A stretch of 64,000 nucleotides of DNA from a virus: positions 1-64,000 of IMG/VR virus record IMGVR_UViG_3300046810_000370. The stretch is one strand, 5' to 3'. A program made the position numbers and the translations under genes. Under the pieces are notes generated by a model. The model searched no databases and was not told the origin of the DNA. It was given only the letters and a program-made list of their open reading frames with translations. Of the stretch, positions 5,594 to 13,851 are shown in pieces (position 1 is the first letter of the stretch; each line of letters starts with the position of its first letter).

Positions 5594-7132
5594 CTAACCT
5601 TCCTGGTTGATGTAAGTTGGTACATCGACGATTTCGGCATCAATGAAACCGGTGGACGCCTCGATCATCCGGTCCGCCGGAACGGGCCTGTCGAGTGCCG
5701 TCATCTGCTCGCCGGCATCGCGTCCGAAGATACGGCTGATCATACCGGCCCCGCCACCATTCCCCTTAGCCTCCAGTTTCACGGAGAAGGAATCCTGGGC
5801 GAGTTCCGTGCTGACCTTCACCAGTTTCTGGAGACGGTCGATCTCGTTGGACAGGTTCGGATCCGCGTAGCCGCCGGTCATATCCTCGACCATCTTCATG
5901 AAGAAGACCCGCTGCGACTGCATCTCGATGAGCGAATTCTGGAGCGCCTGCATCTGCGGCTTGGTCTTCACTTCGACCGGGATGTCGTACGCGCAGTTGG
6001 CATTCTGGTCGAAGGCCGGGCACTTCGAGGACAGGAAGCAGGAGCCACAGGCCCGCATGGACTGACTGCGGACCGTGAGGAGGGGGATGTCCCGCTCCTT
6101 GTTCACACCGTCCTCGGGGTCGGTGTAGACCTCCTTCTCCTGCACCAGGCCGATGACCGGCAAGTTGGTACGCGAGCGGTCCCTCCGGACGGCCGGTGTT
6201 GATCCGGAGTTGAGCGTTTTTCCGTCCTCCGTATCAACTGGAGTGCCACCCATTTGAGAGAAACTCGAAAGTACTCCCGAACCGGAAGTAGTAACTTCCT
6301 GGGCCTCCTGCGGCCGGTGCTCGTCGATCGAGCCGGCCAGTTGCTGCCACGACCAGATGGTGAAGCGCAGGACCTCGTCGTTCTCCCCGGCCTCGATACG
6401 GTCGGCGTCGAATCCCGCGTCGGTGAATAGCATGCGGTGCCGCTTTCGCGCCTGGTCCTTGTACTTCTTCGGATAGCGCTTCAATTCCCGGCCGGTCCAC
6501 ACAATGGTGTCACCGTACTGGGAAGGGGAAAGCCAGGAGGTCGACGCGACGCTGTCCCAGTTAACAGCAGCCATTTCCGTCGGCTTAGTCATTGCGACGC
6601 CGTGGAGCAGAGTGCCGTATTTCCGGGTGATCTCGTTGAGTACCGGCGTGAGATTACGGCCATCGAGATCCGTTTGCGTCACACCGACTCGCTTATACCT
6701 CTGGGCAAGCCTGTCGAGTTCGTCGACTCCCCATTCCGAATGCCATATCGGAAGGAACTTGTCTTCCGGCAGGTCCTCGTAGAAGTCCTCGCGCCGGGCC
6801 TCTATCCATTCCCGTCCGAGAACGACAGCGTCGAACTCGGACACCATATGAAGCGAATCGATGTTCTGCTGGACGAAGGCCTCGTAATGGGCCGCGATGT
6901 CCTTCAGTTCACCGATCGAGTACTTGTCGTCGTCGGCCTTGTTGACCGTGTAGGCGCCGGAGTCCAGGAACACCTTCTGGCTGTCGAGGTAGTTGTCCTC
7001 GATCAGCCAGGGTCGGGTGAACTTGGTGCGCCGGCGCAGGCCCATGTACGAGAGGGAGACGGTCTCGACGCCTTCCTCGGCCAGCATCTTGCGCCAGCCG
7101 GGAATCTCGGATCCGCCGAGGAAGAGGTGCAC
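5594..7132 (-). CDS. TGT/DpdA-like TIM-barrel protein with Cys-rich tail
   Basis: The first 260 residues read like a tRNA-guanine transglycosylase-type barrel. FLDSGAY corresponds to the catalytic Asp motif (LDSGGF in TGT, DSGAF-like in phage DpdA), followed by SEFDAV, LPIWHSEWG and VASTSWLSP. The second half has a linker and a Cys cluster, ACGSCFLSSKCPAFDQNANC, then a helical region. DpdA enzymes insert 7-deazaguanines into phage DNA, but no queuosine-pathway gene is visible here, so substrate and activity are inference. The start is GTG with GGAG nine bases upstream. SLHM at 6845-6853 is a CTTCATATG variant. Confidence 0.5.
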   Translation of the reverse strand: MHLFLGGSEIPGWRKMLAEEGVETVSLSYMGLRRRTKFTRPWLIEDNYLDSQKVFLDSGAYTVNKADDDKYSIGELKDIAAHYEAFVQQNIDSLHMVSEFDAVVLGREWIEARREDFYEDLPEDKFLPIWHSEWGVDELDRLAQRYKRVGVTQTDLDGRNLTPVLNEITRKYGTLLHGVAMTKPTEMAAVNWDSVASTSWLSPSQYGDTIVWTGRELKRYPKKYKDQARKRHRMLFTDAGFDADRIEAGENDEVLRFTIWSWQQLAGSIDEHRPQEAQEVTTSGSGVLSSFSQMGGTPVDTEDGKTLNSGSTPAVRRDRSRTNLPVIGLVQEKEVYTDPEDGVNKERDIPLLTVRSQSMRACGSCFLSSKCPAFDQNANCAYDIPVEVKTKPQMQALQNSLIEMQSQRVFFMKMVEDMTGGYADPNLSNEIDRLQKLVKVSTELAQDSFSVKLEAKGNGGGAGMISRIFGRDAGEQMTALDRPVPADRMIEASTGFIDAEIVDVPTYINQEG

Positions 7133-7159
7133 GGTTGGGTACTCCGAATCAGGTTGGGG

Positions 7160-7960
7160 TTACTTGCGGGTGGTCGGCTGATCGGCCACGTAGCCCGGCG
7201 TGTTGGCCCTACGCGTGGCCGCGATCGAGAAGAGTGCCAACTCGGGAGACTTACGCGCGGCGCGAGGGGCGCCGGGAGCGGGCGGGGCGTTCTTTGTCCT
7301 CTGCTTGGGGGCCGGCGTGGCTGCGCGGGCGAACTGCTGCGGGTTGGTGGCCGCACCCGGAACGGCGAACGTCTCCTGGACCGGGGCCTGCGGCTTCGAA
7401 GCGGTCGGCGCAGGGGCGCTCCCTGGCTTGGGCCTGGAGAAGCCCTTCTGCTCATGCTGCGGCCGACCGTCGGTGTAGTTGCCCAGCGGCTTGAACTGCC
7501 ATCCGGGGCGGCCTTCATGATCCGTCCAGCCGTCTTCACGGGCGGAGGGGTCGCCGGAGTGCGGCTTCGAGCCGAACGCGGCGTGGAAGTCGTCCCAGGC
7601 CCCGCCGGACGGCTTGCTCTGCGCCTGGATGCCGTTCATCCGGGCGTTGAAGGTATGAAGCAGGTCGGAGGCTGCACCGGAGTGCTGGGCGTGCCAGTTG
7701 TCCAGATCGGACTGATGGTCCTCGCCGACGCGCTTGATCTCTTCGCGGGCGGCCGGGCTGGCCGTCGGCTGGGCGGCCTGCTGGCCCTGTCCCCGTGTGC
7801 GGATCTTGATGCGGGGGTTGGCCGGCTGCTGGCCGTTGCGGGCGTTCTCCAGGTCGCTGACGCGGTCCTCGACGGATCGGTTGGAGCCGGGGAACTGGAG
7901 GGGGTTGAGGTATCGGGCCTTGAACTGGGTTGCTATGGAGTGGAAGACCGTGGCGCTCAT
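7160..7960 (-). CDS. Disordered Pro/Ala/Gln-rich protein, unknown
   Basis: The start is the ATG at 7958-7960 (MSATVFHSIATQF) with GAAAGGA upstream. The 266-residue protein is low-complexity (many Pro, Ala, Gln, Lys) with two ordered islands, around SDLDNWHAQHSG and WQFKPLGNYTDGRP. It may be a minor virion or scaffold-like protein, but there is no diagnostic motif. CTTCATACC at 7652-7660 encodes LHT in a helical segment. It overlaps the upstream membrane gene by four bases. Confidence 0.55.
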   Translation of the reverse strand: MSATVFHSIATQFKARYLNPLQFPGSNRSVEDRVSDLENARNGQQPANPRIKIRTRGQGQQAAQPTASPAAREEIKRVGEDHQSDLDNWHAQHSGAASDLLHTFNARMNGIQAQSKPSGGAWDDFHAAFGSKPHSGDPSAREDGWTDHEGRPGWQFKPLGNYTDGRPQHEQKGFSRPKPGSAPAPTASKPQAPVQETFAVPGAATNPQQFARAATPAPKQRTKNAPPAPGAPRAARKSPELALFSIAATRRANTPGYVADQPTTRK

Positions 7961-8256
7961 GGTCGTGGGTCCTTTCGGACGAAGTAGAGGTAGCGGTGAC
8001 CGGCCAGGAAACTGGCCAGGAAGCCGACGTTGATCAGCGACCGGGACGACGTGGTCGAGGTCAGGAACACGGCCGTGAAGGCCGTCACGTTGGCGCTGTA
8101 GACGAAGAGAGTTGCTGCGAGCCACCGCTCGCCGGCGCCGAGCTGGCGCCAGGCGGGGAGGGTCGCGCGGAGCAGCAGGCCCGCGAAGGCCGCTCCGGTG
8201 AGGACGGAGAGGGTGCGGGCGATGCCGATGAACAGGCCGTAGCCGTTGCTGATCAC
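7957..8256 (-). CDS. Small membrane protein
   Basis: The 99-residue product has three hydrophobic stretches: LFIGIARTLSVLTGAAFAGL, LAATLFVYSANVTAFTAVFL, and the VGFLASFLAGHRYLYFV region. It is a likely three-pass inner-membrane protein with a basic C-terminus. It overlaps both neighbours by four bases. A holin-like role is possible, but the endolysin is several genes upstream. Function unknown. Confidence 0.6.
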   Translation of the reverse strand: MISNGYGLFIGIARTLSVLTGAAFAGLLLRATLPAWRQLGAGERWLAATLFVYSANVTAFTAVFLTSTTSSRSLINVGFLASFLAGHRYLYFVRKDPRP

Positions 8257-8747
8257 AGGATCTCCATGTGTGGGCGCGGATCTTCTTCGCGTAGTGCTCG
8301 CTGCCTCTCGACCTCGTCCACCAGGGCTGACCAGGGGGTGACGCTCTCCTGGTAGTCGGGGCGGAAGCGCGGAGAGGAGTAGTTGGGGTGCAGGTAGTTC
8401 AGGACGCCGACACCGTTGGACATGACGTGTGCGGCGATCTCCGGGTCGGGCTCGACGAGCAGCTCGACCGCGCAGCCGGCCTGCCGTAGCCGGGAGATCT
8501 GCCGCATCCGGCGCTCGCGCGGGTCCTCGGGGTCGTGGATGTGCGCGGGGATGAGGTACGGGTGCTTGTTGAAGCCGTTGACGCGTAGCCAGTGCTTGAC
8601 CGGCTCGGTGTCGGTGTTGTCGGTGATGAGGGCGACGTTGTAGGTCTCCATCAGGCCCCAGTACAGGCGCTGGCCCTGGTGGATGACGGCCTCGCCGACC
8701 TCCCTGGACAGCACGCCTTCAACGACGATGGCGACGGTTGCGGTCAT
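8253..8747 (-). CDS. Degenerate HAD-like domain protein
   Basis: The N-terminus TVAIVVEGVLS resembles motif I of HAD hydrolases (hhhhDxDGhL) but with Glu in place of Asp. ALITDNTDTEPVKHWL resembles motif II with its flanking helix. No clear motif IV is seen, so catalysis is doubtful. The 164-residue protein overlaps the membrane gene by four bases. A degraded phosphatase or nucleotide-binding fold is the best guess. Confidence 0.4.
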   Translation of the reverse strand: MTATVAIVVEGVLSREVGEAVIHQGQRLYWGLMETYNVALITDNTDTEPVKHWLRVNGFNKHPYLIPAHIHDPEDPRERRMRQISRLRQAGCAVELLVEPDPEIAAHVMSNGVGVLNYLHPNYSSPRFRPDYQESVTPWSALVDEVERQRALREEDPRPHMEIL

Positions 8748-8753
8748 CGCCGA

Positions 8754-9608
8754 TCACCCGTGCCGGTGGTCGTGCAGGCCGTCCTTGTGCTCCTGCTCGT
8801 GGCGCCTGTAGTCCTGGTTCTGGTCGTGTGCCAGGAAGCGAGGGCTGACCCCGTGGGCTTGCATCAGGTGCTCGTGGATGGCGTCCAGGCCGGTGTTCTG
8901 CTTGATCTTCGGCTGGGCAGGGGTGTTCTTCTCGAACTGGTCGAGGTTCAGGACGTGCGCACCGACGTGGGTGTCTCCCCGGCCGCGCGCTTCGGCGAGG
9001 CGGTGATGTGCGTCGGCGACGTACGGCGTGCCGCCCTGGACGACGACCTTGACGTGCGGGTGGTCGGGGTCGAGCGGGCCGGTGATGTACGAGTGGGAGC
9101 CGGTCTCGAACGCGGTCTGGCCGGTGTGCAGGACGGCGCTGGTGCTGATGCTCTGGAACTTGGCGTGCTTGTCCCAGAAGGCCTCGTTGCCGTGGCTCAT
9201 CTGCGGGCCGTGCTTCTCGTACCACTTGTCGTCGATCTTGGTGTCGACGACGTTGCCGTGCCCGTCGAGGTGCCCGAACTGCTGCGGGTTGTGCGGCGGG
9301 CCCATGACCGTCTGCCCCTCGGACTGGGGGTAGTTGGTGCGCTCCTCGTCATGGATGAGCGTCTCGTCGCGGGCGGCGCCGAGCGAGGTGACCTTGGTGA
9401 ACATCCCGCCGCTGTGAGGCGTGGGATGCCCGATATGAAGCGCGCCGGGCTTGGCCTGGAGGTGCAGCGGCGTGTCCCGGGTCAGGTGGTACTTCGCGCG
9501 GAGCGCGGTCTGCTTCTGGCCCTGGGCGGACACCTTGCTGCCCAGGGGGACGGGGAGCGCGGTCTGCTCGAACTGCGGGCCGGCCACGGCTGGCTTGGGT
9601 ATGGCCAT
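8754..9608 (-). CDS. ParB-like domain protein
   Basis: The ATG at 9606-9608 (MAIPKPAVAGPQF) shares a base with the upstream stop. Near residue 230 the protein has GTPYVADAHHRLAEARGRG, which matches the VaDGHHR core of ParB/sulfiredoxin-like domains. In phages these occur in ParB-like nucleases and head-associated proteins. The N-terminal 150 residues are His/Gly/Pro-rich. It is coupled to the nucleotidyltransferase gene. CTTCATATC at 9432-9440 encodes LHI, while a second Leu-His-Thr (VLHTGQ) uses CTG CAC ACC, so the motif is not simply the tripeptide. Confidence 0.5.
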   Translation of the reverse strand: MAIPKPAVAGPQFEQTALPVPLGSKVSAQGQKQTALRAKYHLTRDTPLHLQAKPGALHIGHPTPHSGGMFTKVTSLGAARDETLIHDEERTNYPQSEGQTVMGPPHNPQQFGHLDGHGNVVDTKIDDKWYEKHGPQMSHGNEAFWDKHAKFQSISTSAVLHTGQTAFETGSHSYITGPLDPDHPHVKVVVQGGTPYVADAHHRLAEARGRGDTHVGAHVLNLDQFEKNTPAQPKIKQNTGLDAIHEHLMQAHGVSPRFLAHDQNQDYRRHEQEHKDGLHDHRHG

Positions 9609-10600
9609 CACGGTCTCCTGTAGGGGGTGTTCCAAAGGGCTGCCGTGGCCAGTGCCGTGGCAGCGTCATCAAGGGGAGCCCCGTACAGATCCGTTTCTTG
9701 CGCCTTGCGGGCCTCGGTGGCCGCTGTGGCCAGGGTGCTCAGGGCCTGGACGACCCCGGACTCCTTGTGTGCCTGCCAGCGGTAGTTGTAGTAGTCGCCG
9801 TAGCCCTCGCCGTTGTTGGAGAAGGCCAGGCGCCGGCTGAGGTGGATGTCGTCGAAGAGGGCCTTGGCCTGCTCGACGACGACGGACTGGGAGTCGATGG
9901 CGTTCTTCCAGGCCGGGCTGTTCTCGACGCTCTGGGCGGCCTGGCCGCGCAGCAGGCCGTAGCGGTTGACGAGCAGCTCGGCGTGCTTCTGCTCGGCGTC
10001 CACGGAGGTCTTCCACTCGGCCGGGTAGAGGCTGCGCGGGTCGTCCGGGAGGTTCGGCGGGGTGATATCCCAGCGGTCGGCGGTGAGGTTGTAGGCCGCA
10101 TAGGGATGAATTGCCGCGATGCTGTGCGCGCTCGTACCGGGGTTCAGGTAGTAGGTGACCTCGTACGTCTGGCCGTGGAAGTTGGTATTTGCGGTGGTCG
10201 GCCAGACGGTTTGCCGGAGGTCTGAGTTCAGCAGGTCGGCGAATTCCGTCTCGGAGATCCCCTGGAATGTGGGGTTGTCCTCGTAGAACTTCGGGAAGTC
10301 GATTCCGAAGAGCACGTCGAGGTCGCCGTTGCCTCGGTCGCCGGCCCACTGGTAGGAGATGCCGGATCCAGCGAGCCAGGCCGCTGACCAGGCACGGGAG
10401 CCCTTGTAGCGGGCGTCGAGGTACTGGTTCAGGATGCCGAGGATGTGGTCGCGCACGTCAGGCTTGATGTGTCGCCTGTCGAAGATGTGCGGGTCCAGGG
10501 TGCGCTGCGGCGTGCTGAAATACCCGGAGGCCCCCGAATGAATGTCGGGCTGCGCTCCCTGGGTTACCGTGCGATTGAGGTAGAACTCGTATCCGGCCAT
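9608..10600 (-). CDS. Nucleotidyltransferase-fold protein
   Basis: Residues about 75-95 read AWLAGSGISYQWAGDRGNGD followed by LDVLFGID. This is the GS...DxD pattern of the polymerase-beta nucleotidyltransferase superfamily, with GDLDV supplying the two metal-binding Asp. The remainder (330 residues in total) is helical and unassigned. Whether it modifies RNA, protein or a small molecule cannot be told. It leads the pair with the ParB-like gene and follows a terminator. Confidence 0.6.
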   Translation of the reverse strand: MAGYEFYLNRTVTQGAQPDIHSGASGYFSTPQRTLDPHIFDRRHIKPDVRDHILGILNQYLDARYKGSRAWSAAWLAGSGISYQWAGDRGNGDLDVLFGIDFPKFYEDNPTFQGISETEFADLLNSDLRQTVWPTTANTNFHGQTYEVTYYLNPGTSAHSIAAIHPYAAYNLTADRWDITPPNLPDDPRSLYPAEWKTSVDAEQKHAELLVNRYGLLRGQAAQSVENSPAWKNAIDSQSVVVEQAKALFDDIHLSRRLAFSNNGEGYGDYYNYRWQAHKESGVVQALSTLATAATEARKAQETDLYGAPLDDAATALATAALWNTPYRRP

Positions 10601-10625
10601 GATTTCGATTCTAGCGGGAAAAGGG

Positions 10626-10661
10626 AAAGCCCCCGATTCTGGAATATGAATCGGGGGCTTT
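10626..10661 (-). terminator. Terminator after the 10679-11068 gene
   Basis: A 13-bp perfect stem, AAAGCCCCCGATT (10626-10638) with AATCGGGGGCTTT (10649-10661), lies about 18 bases after the stop. The minus-strand side ends in a short A/T-containing tail. Confidence 0.8.
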
Positions 10662-10678
10662 AGTAGTTGCTATTTCTC

Positions 10679-11068
10679 TCAGAGTTTGAGAGAAGCACGC
10701 AGTTGGGCCTCCTGGGCCTGCCGCTGCATTGCCTGCCCGACCATCATCATCTGCTGCTGGGTGCGCTGGGCCGTCTCCATGACGGTGAGGTCCTTCTGCA
10801 CCACCGCGACCGCGCCGTAGATGTCGTCGGTGGTGGCGCCGCGCCGGGGGACGAACTGCTGGGTCAGGTCGGCGGTGGCGACGACTGCACCATCGAGGCC
10901 GACCGCGACGAGGAACGCCGTGGTGACCGGGGTGCCGACCTCGTCCTCGCCGGGCGGGTGCTCGTCCGCCATCTTGGCGAGGGCCTCACGCTGCTCGGGC
11001 GTGAGGTCGTCGGTATGAAGCGCGTCGGCGGGCTTGGCGGGGGTCTGGCCGAGGATCGGGATGCTCAT
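10679..11068 (-). CDS. Unknown 129-residue protein
   Basis: The first half has DALHTDDLTPEQREALAKMA, and the C-terminal 50 residues form a Gln/Met-rich amphipathic helix (TQQQMMMVGQAMQRQ). The LHT here is CTTCATACC at 11012-11020. A central hydrophobic strand (TAFLVAVGLDGAVVATAD) suggests a small alpha/beta core. It lies between the Cys-rich gene and the terminator at 10626-10661. Function unknown. Confidence 0.6.
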   Translation of the reverse strand: MSIPILGQTPAKPADALHTDDLTPEQREALAKMADEHPPGEDEVGTPVTTAFLVAVGLDGAVVATADLTQQFVPRRGATTDDIYGAVAVVQKDLTVMETAQRTQQQMMMVGQAMQRQAQEAQLRASLKL

Positions 11069-11098
11069 GTGTGTGCTCCAGGTATGTGTCGGGTGGGG

Positions 11099-11584
11099 TT
11101 ACTTGTACTGGCCGGCCTTCTCGCGTGCGGCCTGCACGACGAGAGAGTGGACGGGGCAGAACTCGCAGAGGAAGCGGTCCCTCGCGGAGTTGTACTTGGG
11201 GAGGCCGGCTGCCTTGCGCTCGGCTGCGGTGTCCGGCGTGAGCCGCTTGGAACCGGTCTTGTAGTCGGAGCAGCCGGGGTTGCGGTTGTGGGCCTTCCAG
11301 CAGGAGAACGCGTCTTCCTGGAAGGTGTTCTTCGCCTCGTAGAAGGAGGTGTCGAAGCCGGTGTGGCCCGTCTTGTCGCGGATCTGCGCGATGATCGCGT
11401 CGCGGGTGGACGGGGAGTCCCAGTGCTTCTTCTCCACGCGGAGCATGGGGTGGGCGACGTGGTTGGGGTGCTTCTGCACGAGGGCTTCGAGGAGGAAGTC
11501 CTGTCTCGGGTCGCCCTCGTAGTCCGGCAGTTCCTCCATCGAGCCGCAGGTCTTGCAGAGGAGGAGCCGTATGTGCTCGGCCAT
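11099..11584 (-). CDS. Cys-rich, probably zinc-binding protein
   Basis: The 161-residue protein has CKTCG near the N-terminus (residues 10-14) and a C-terminal FLCEFCPVHS, plus isolated Cys in SCWKAHNRNPGCSDY. Two CxxC pairs at opposite ends suggest a metal site bringing the termini together. The start has AAGGG at good spacing. It follows the secreted transglycosylase gene by 14 bases. No family recognised. Confidence 0.6.
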   Translation of the reverse strand: MAEHIRLLLCKTCGSMEELPDYEGDPRQDFLLEALVQKHPNHVAHPMLRVEKKHWDSPSTRDAIIAQIRDKTGHTGFDTSFYEAKNTFQEDAFSCWKAHNRNPGCSDYKTGSKRLTPDTAAERKAAGLPKYNSARDRFLCEFCPVHSLVVQAAREKAGQYK

Positions 11585-11598
11585 GGTGTCCCTTCGAA

Positions 11599-12183
11599 TC
11601 AGTACCAGTTAGTGGCCTGGGAGTGTGCCCAGGCGGCGCAGGGAGTCCCGTATACCGCCTTGATGTATCCGAGTCCCCATCGTATCTGGGTTATTGCATT
11701 GGTTTCCCAATCGGAACCGGCGGAGGCGTATTTCGAAGCGGGGAGGGCTTGGGCAATTCCGTACGCGCCGGAGGTTGGGTTGGTGGCGTTGACCCGCCAG
11801 TTGGATTCCTTCTCCCACAGCGGTTCGAGGCAGCGGAACTGTGTGGCGCCGACCTGGGCGAGGGCGTAGGCCTTGGGGTTGGTCGGTGCGGCCGTGGTGC
11901 GCGCCGGCTGGGGTGTCGGTCGCGGCCGTTTCGTGTGTTTGGGCTGTTGGGACGGGGTGGCCTTCTTCGAGGCCTGGGTATGAAGCGGACGGGGTTTCGG
12001 TGGCTGGTAGGTGAGCGCTGGACGCGTCTCGGACCGGTTGGCGGTGTCCGGCGTCGTGCGGCTGACCGTGGGGAGGGCCGTGTCCTTGACCGTGGCGGCC
12101 GGGCCGCTGCCAGCGATGGCAGAGACGGCGGAAGCCGTAACCAGGAGTGTGGCTGCGGCTGTTACGCCGAGGTGGTATCGCAT
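11599..12183 (-). CDS. Secreted transglycosylase-like protein
   Basis: An N-terminal signal peptide (MRYHLGVTAAATLLVTASAV) is followed by a Pro/Thr/Lys-rich linker (residues 40-95). The C-terminal 85 residues contain PLWEKESNWRVNATN, SGAYGIAQALP and QIRWGLGYIKAVYG. That is the lytic-transglycosylase (SLT/lysozyme-like) pattern with the catalytic Glu in ESNW. It should cut glycan strands outside the membrane. CTTCATACC at 11977-11985 lies in the linker (PLHTQA). It follows the endolysin gene, with a terminator hairpin between them. Confidence 0.75.
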   Translation of the reverse strand: MRYHLGVTAAATLLVTASAVSAIAGSGPAATVKDTALPTVSRTTPDTANRSETRPALTYQPPKPRPLHTQASKKATPSQQPKHTKRPRPTPQPARTTAAPTNPKAYALAQVGATQFRCLEPLWEKESNWRVNATNPTSGAYGIAQALPASKYASAGSDWETNAITQIRWGLGYIKAVYGTPCAAWAHSQATNWY

Positions 12184-12226
12184 GCAGAAGCCTTCGCTTG
12201 GGGACGCTCGTGCTCTACGAACGTAA

Positions 12227-12263
12227 CATCCCCGCTACGGCATTGGAAGCCGTAACGGGGATG
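12227..12263 (-). terminator. Terminator between endolysin and transglycosylase
   Basis: The arms CATCCCCG-TACGGC (12227-12241) and GCCGTA-CGGGGATG (12249-12263) pair over 14 positions with one mismatch. The hairpin lies 13 bases after the endolysin stop. A GTAGAG box downstream (12212-12217 region) resembles the -10 boxes elsewhere but lacks a good -35. Confidence 0.7.
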
Positions 12264-12275
12264 CAGTAATTCAGA

Positions 12276-13139
12276 TCACGCCTTGACGGTGAACAGGCCG
12301 CTGTCCTTGGCCAACTTCGTCAGGGACTCCAGGCCCGGCGCACCCTTCGCGGCGTCGCCCTTGTAGCCCTTCTTCGCCCGGTACAGGTCGTACGCGGTGT
12401 CGGTCTTGCTGCCCCACGAGCCGTCGACCCACTTCGCGTCGAGGTAGCCCAGGGCCGACAGTGCGTGCTCGACGAGCAACACGTCCGCCTTGTGGGTCAC
12501 ATGGCCCGTCGCGGCCGGCAGGTCCTTCTTGCGGGCCTCGACCACGTTGGACAGGTCGACGACCGGATTCGGCTTCGGGGTGGGCTTGGGCTTGGCCGGC
12601 TGCGCCGGCGAGGTATGAAGCGAAGGGTTCTGCGACTTCCACGCCGGGTCGGCCGACTCGATGCCGCCGTCGTAGACCGGGTAGCCGTAGCCGTACACGT
12701 GCGGATCGTTCCGCAGATGGGTCTTCGAATAGGTCCCGTCGCCTTCGGGGGAGCCATTCGCGTTCGTGTTGCCTTCCACCGAGAACACGTGAGTCGCGTC
12801 GAATCCGATGACGACGCCGGTGTGCTCTCCACCGCCCGGACCGTAGAAGATTTGCGCGCCGATGGCGGGATAGGTGGAAAAACGCTTCCGGGTCTTGTAC
12901 CAGGTGACGCCGGTCGCGCACGACGCGGTGACCGGGTAGGAGCCCTTCGGCAACTTCGCCGTCTGGAAGGCCCACGCCGCGAACACGGCGCACCAGGCGC
13001 CCTCGACGTTGTCGACCCATTCCAGGCCGGGAACCTGGTCGGCGTACTTCTCGTGGTTGTTCCAGTGGCCGCCGGAATAGCCCTCGTGGTATCCGACCTC
13101 GGCCTTTACGACCTTGGCGAGGGTATCGGTTATCGACAT
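12276..13139 (-). CDS. Endolysin: CHAP amidase/peptidase with C-terminal binding domain
   Basis: The N-terminal domain (residues 1-150) has the CHAP/NlpC-type Cys in GAWCAVFAAWAF and the partner His in GEHTGVVIGFD. A Pro/Lys linker (AQPAKPKPTPKPNP) follows. The C-terminal domain is peptidoglycan-binding-like (VLLVEHALSALGYLDAKWVDGSWG). There is no signal peptide, so release needs a holin. The family hydrolyses peptide bonds of cell-wall peptidoglycan at lysis. At 287 residues it is of usual length. CTTCATACC (12612-12620) sits just before the linker (SLHTSP). Confidence 0.85.
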   Translation of the reverse strand: MSITDTLAKVVKAEVGYHEGYSGGHWNNHEKYADQVPGLEWVDNVEGAWCAVFAAWAFQTAKLPKGSYPVTASCATGVTWYKTRKRFSTYPAIGAQIFYGPGGGEHTGVVIGFDATHVFSVEGNTNANGSPEGDGTYSKTHLRNDPHVYGYGYPVYDGGIESADPAWKSQNPSLHTSPAQPAKPKPTPKPNPVVDLSNVVEARKKDLPAATGHVTHKADVLLVEHALSALGYLDAKWVDGSWGSKTDTAYDLYRAKKGYKGDAAKGAPGLESLTKLAKDSGLFTVKA

Positions 13140-13141
13140 GC

Positions 13142-13390
13142 TCAGAATCCTGCCTGCGATGGGGGTGTCTGGACGAAATTGGGGGTGTGGACGGGCTGGC
13201 CGTCGGGGCGGATCTTGACTTCGTCCTCGTGACGGCCGTACCAGACGTCGCTCAGGTCGATGCGGGCTCGGGTGGTCGCCGACTCGGTGACTCCGATACC
13301 GCCTCGGTCGACGACGATCTTCTTGTACTTGCCGTCCGTCGCGCCTTCGTTGAGTTCGGCGTTCATGGACCGAGACTGGGCGTGTGCCAT
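13142..13390 (-). CDS. Unknown 82-residue protein
   Basis: MAHAQSRSMNAELNEGATDG begins the product, which continues with a strand-rich middle (KKIVVDRGGIGVTES) and a Pro-rich end. The preceding small gene stops directly at its ATG, so the two are read together, and the endolysin starts 2 bases after its stop. No family recognised. Confidence 0.6.
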   Translation of the reverse strand: MAHAQSRSMNAELNEGATDGKYKKIVVDRGGIGVTESATTRARIDLSDVWYGRHEDEVKIRPDGQPVHTPNFVQTPPSQAGF

Positions 13391-13555
13391 TTACTTCGCT
13401 CGCTTTCCGTTTCCGTTGGCGCCACGGCGATCGTTGAATATGGCCAGCGGCTTGGCGGAGCCGGTAGCGCCTTCCGACACCGTGCGCTTGCTGTTGTCAG
13501 ACATTCCTGGACGCCGCTTGTCGTCAGCGCGGTGCGGCTTTCTGTGCTTGGCCAT
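13391..13555 (-). CDS. Small basic protein, unknown
   Basis: A 54-residue frame, MAKHRKPHRADDKRRPGMSD at the start and GANGNGKRAK at the end, runs from an ATG that shares a base with the upstream stop (TGATG) to a stop that abuts the next ATG. The strong positive charge suggests nucleic-acid binding. The tight coupling on both sides supports it being real despite its size. Confidence 0.6.
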   Translation of the reverse strand: MAKHRKPHRADDKRRPGMSDNSKRTVSEGATGSAKPLAIFNDRRGANGNGKRAK

Positions 13556-13848
13556 CAAAATCCCCCAAGGGTTGGCCTAGAACTTCCAGAATAGCCACCG
13601 ATGCTGCCCACTCCGTTAGTCGGAGAAGCGAAGAGGCTATTCACCTGGAGCACGTCCTGGAGACCCAGGGCAGTGTCTCGATATCCGTACTTCGGAGGAA
13701 ACAAAGGACGGACGACCGGGGGCGGTGGACTCTGAAGTGCGAGCACATCGCCCGGGATATCAGCGACGCCGAGCGCGTCCGTGAGAATCCGCTCAGGAAG
13801 AGAGGCCCACGGACGCGAACGGTCGTAAATGGAATCCGCCTGCTGCAT
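13555..13848 (-). CDS. Unknown 97-residue Pro-rich protein
   Basis: The sequence MQQADSIYDRSRPWASLPER continues into a Pro-rich stretch (SPPPPVVRPLFPPKYGY) and a Gly/Ser end. It is coupled to the next small gene by TGATG. It may be a minor virion or lysis-associated protein, but nothing is diagnostic. Confidence 0.55.
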   Translation of the reverse strand: MQQADSIYDRSRPWASLPERILTDALGVADIPGDVLALQSPPPPVVRPLFPPKYGYRDTALGLQDVLQVNSLFASPTNGVGSIGGYSGSSRPTLGGF

Positions 13849-13851
13849 GGC

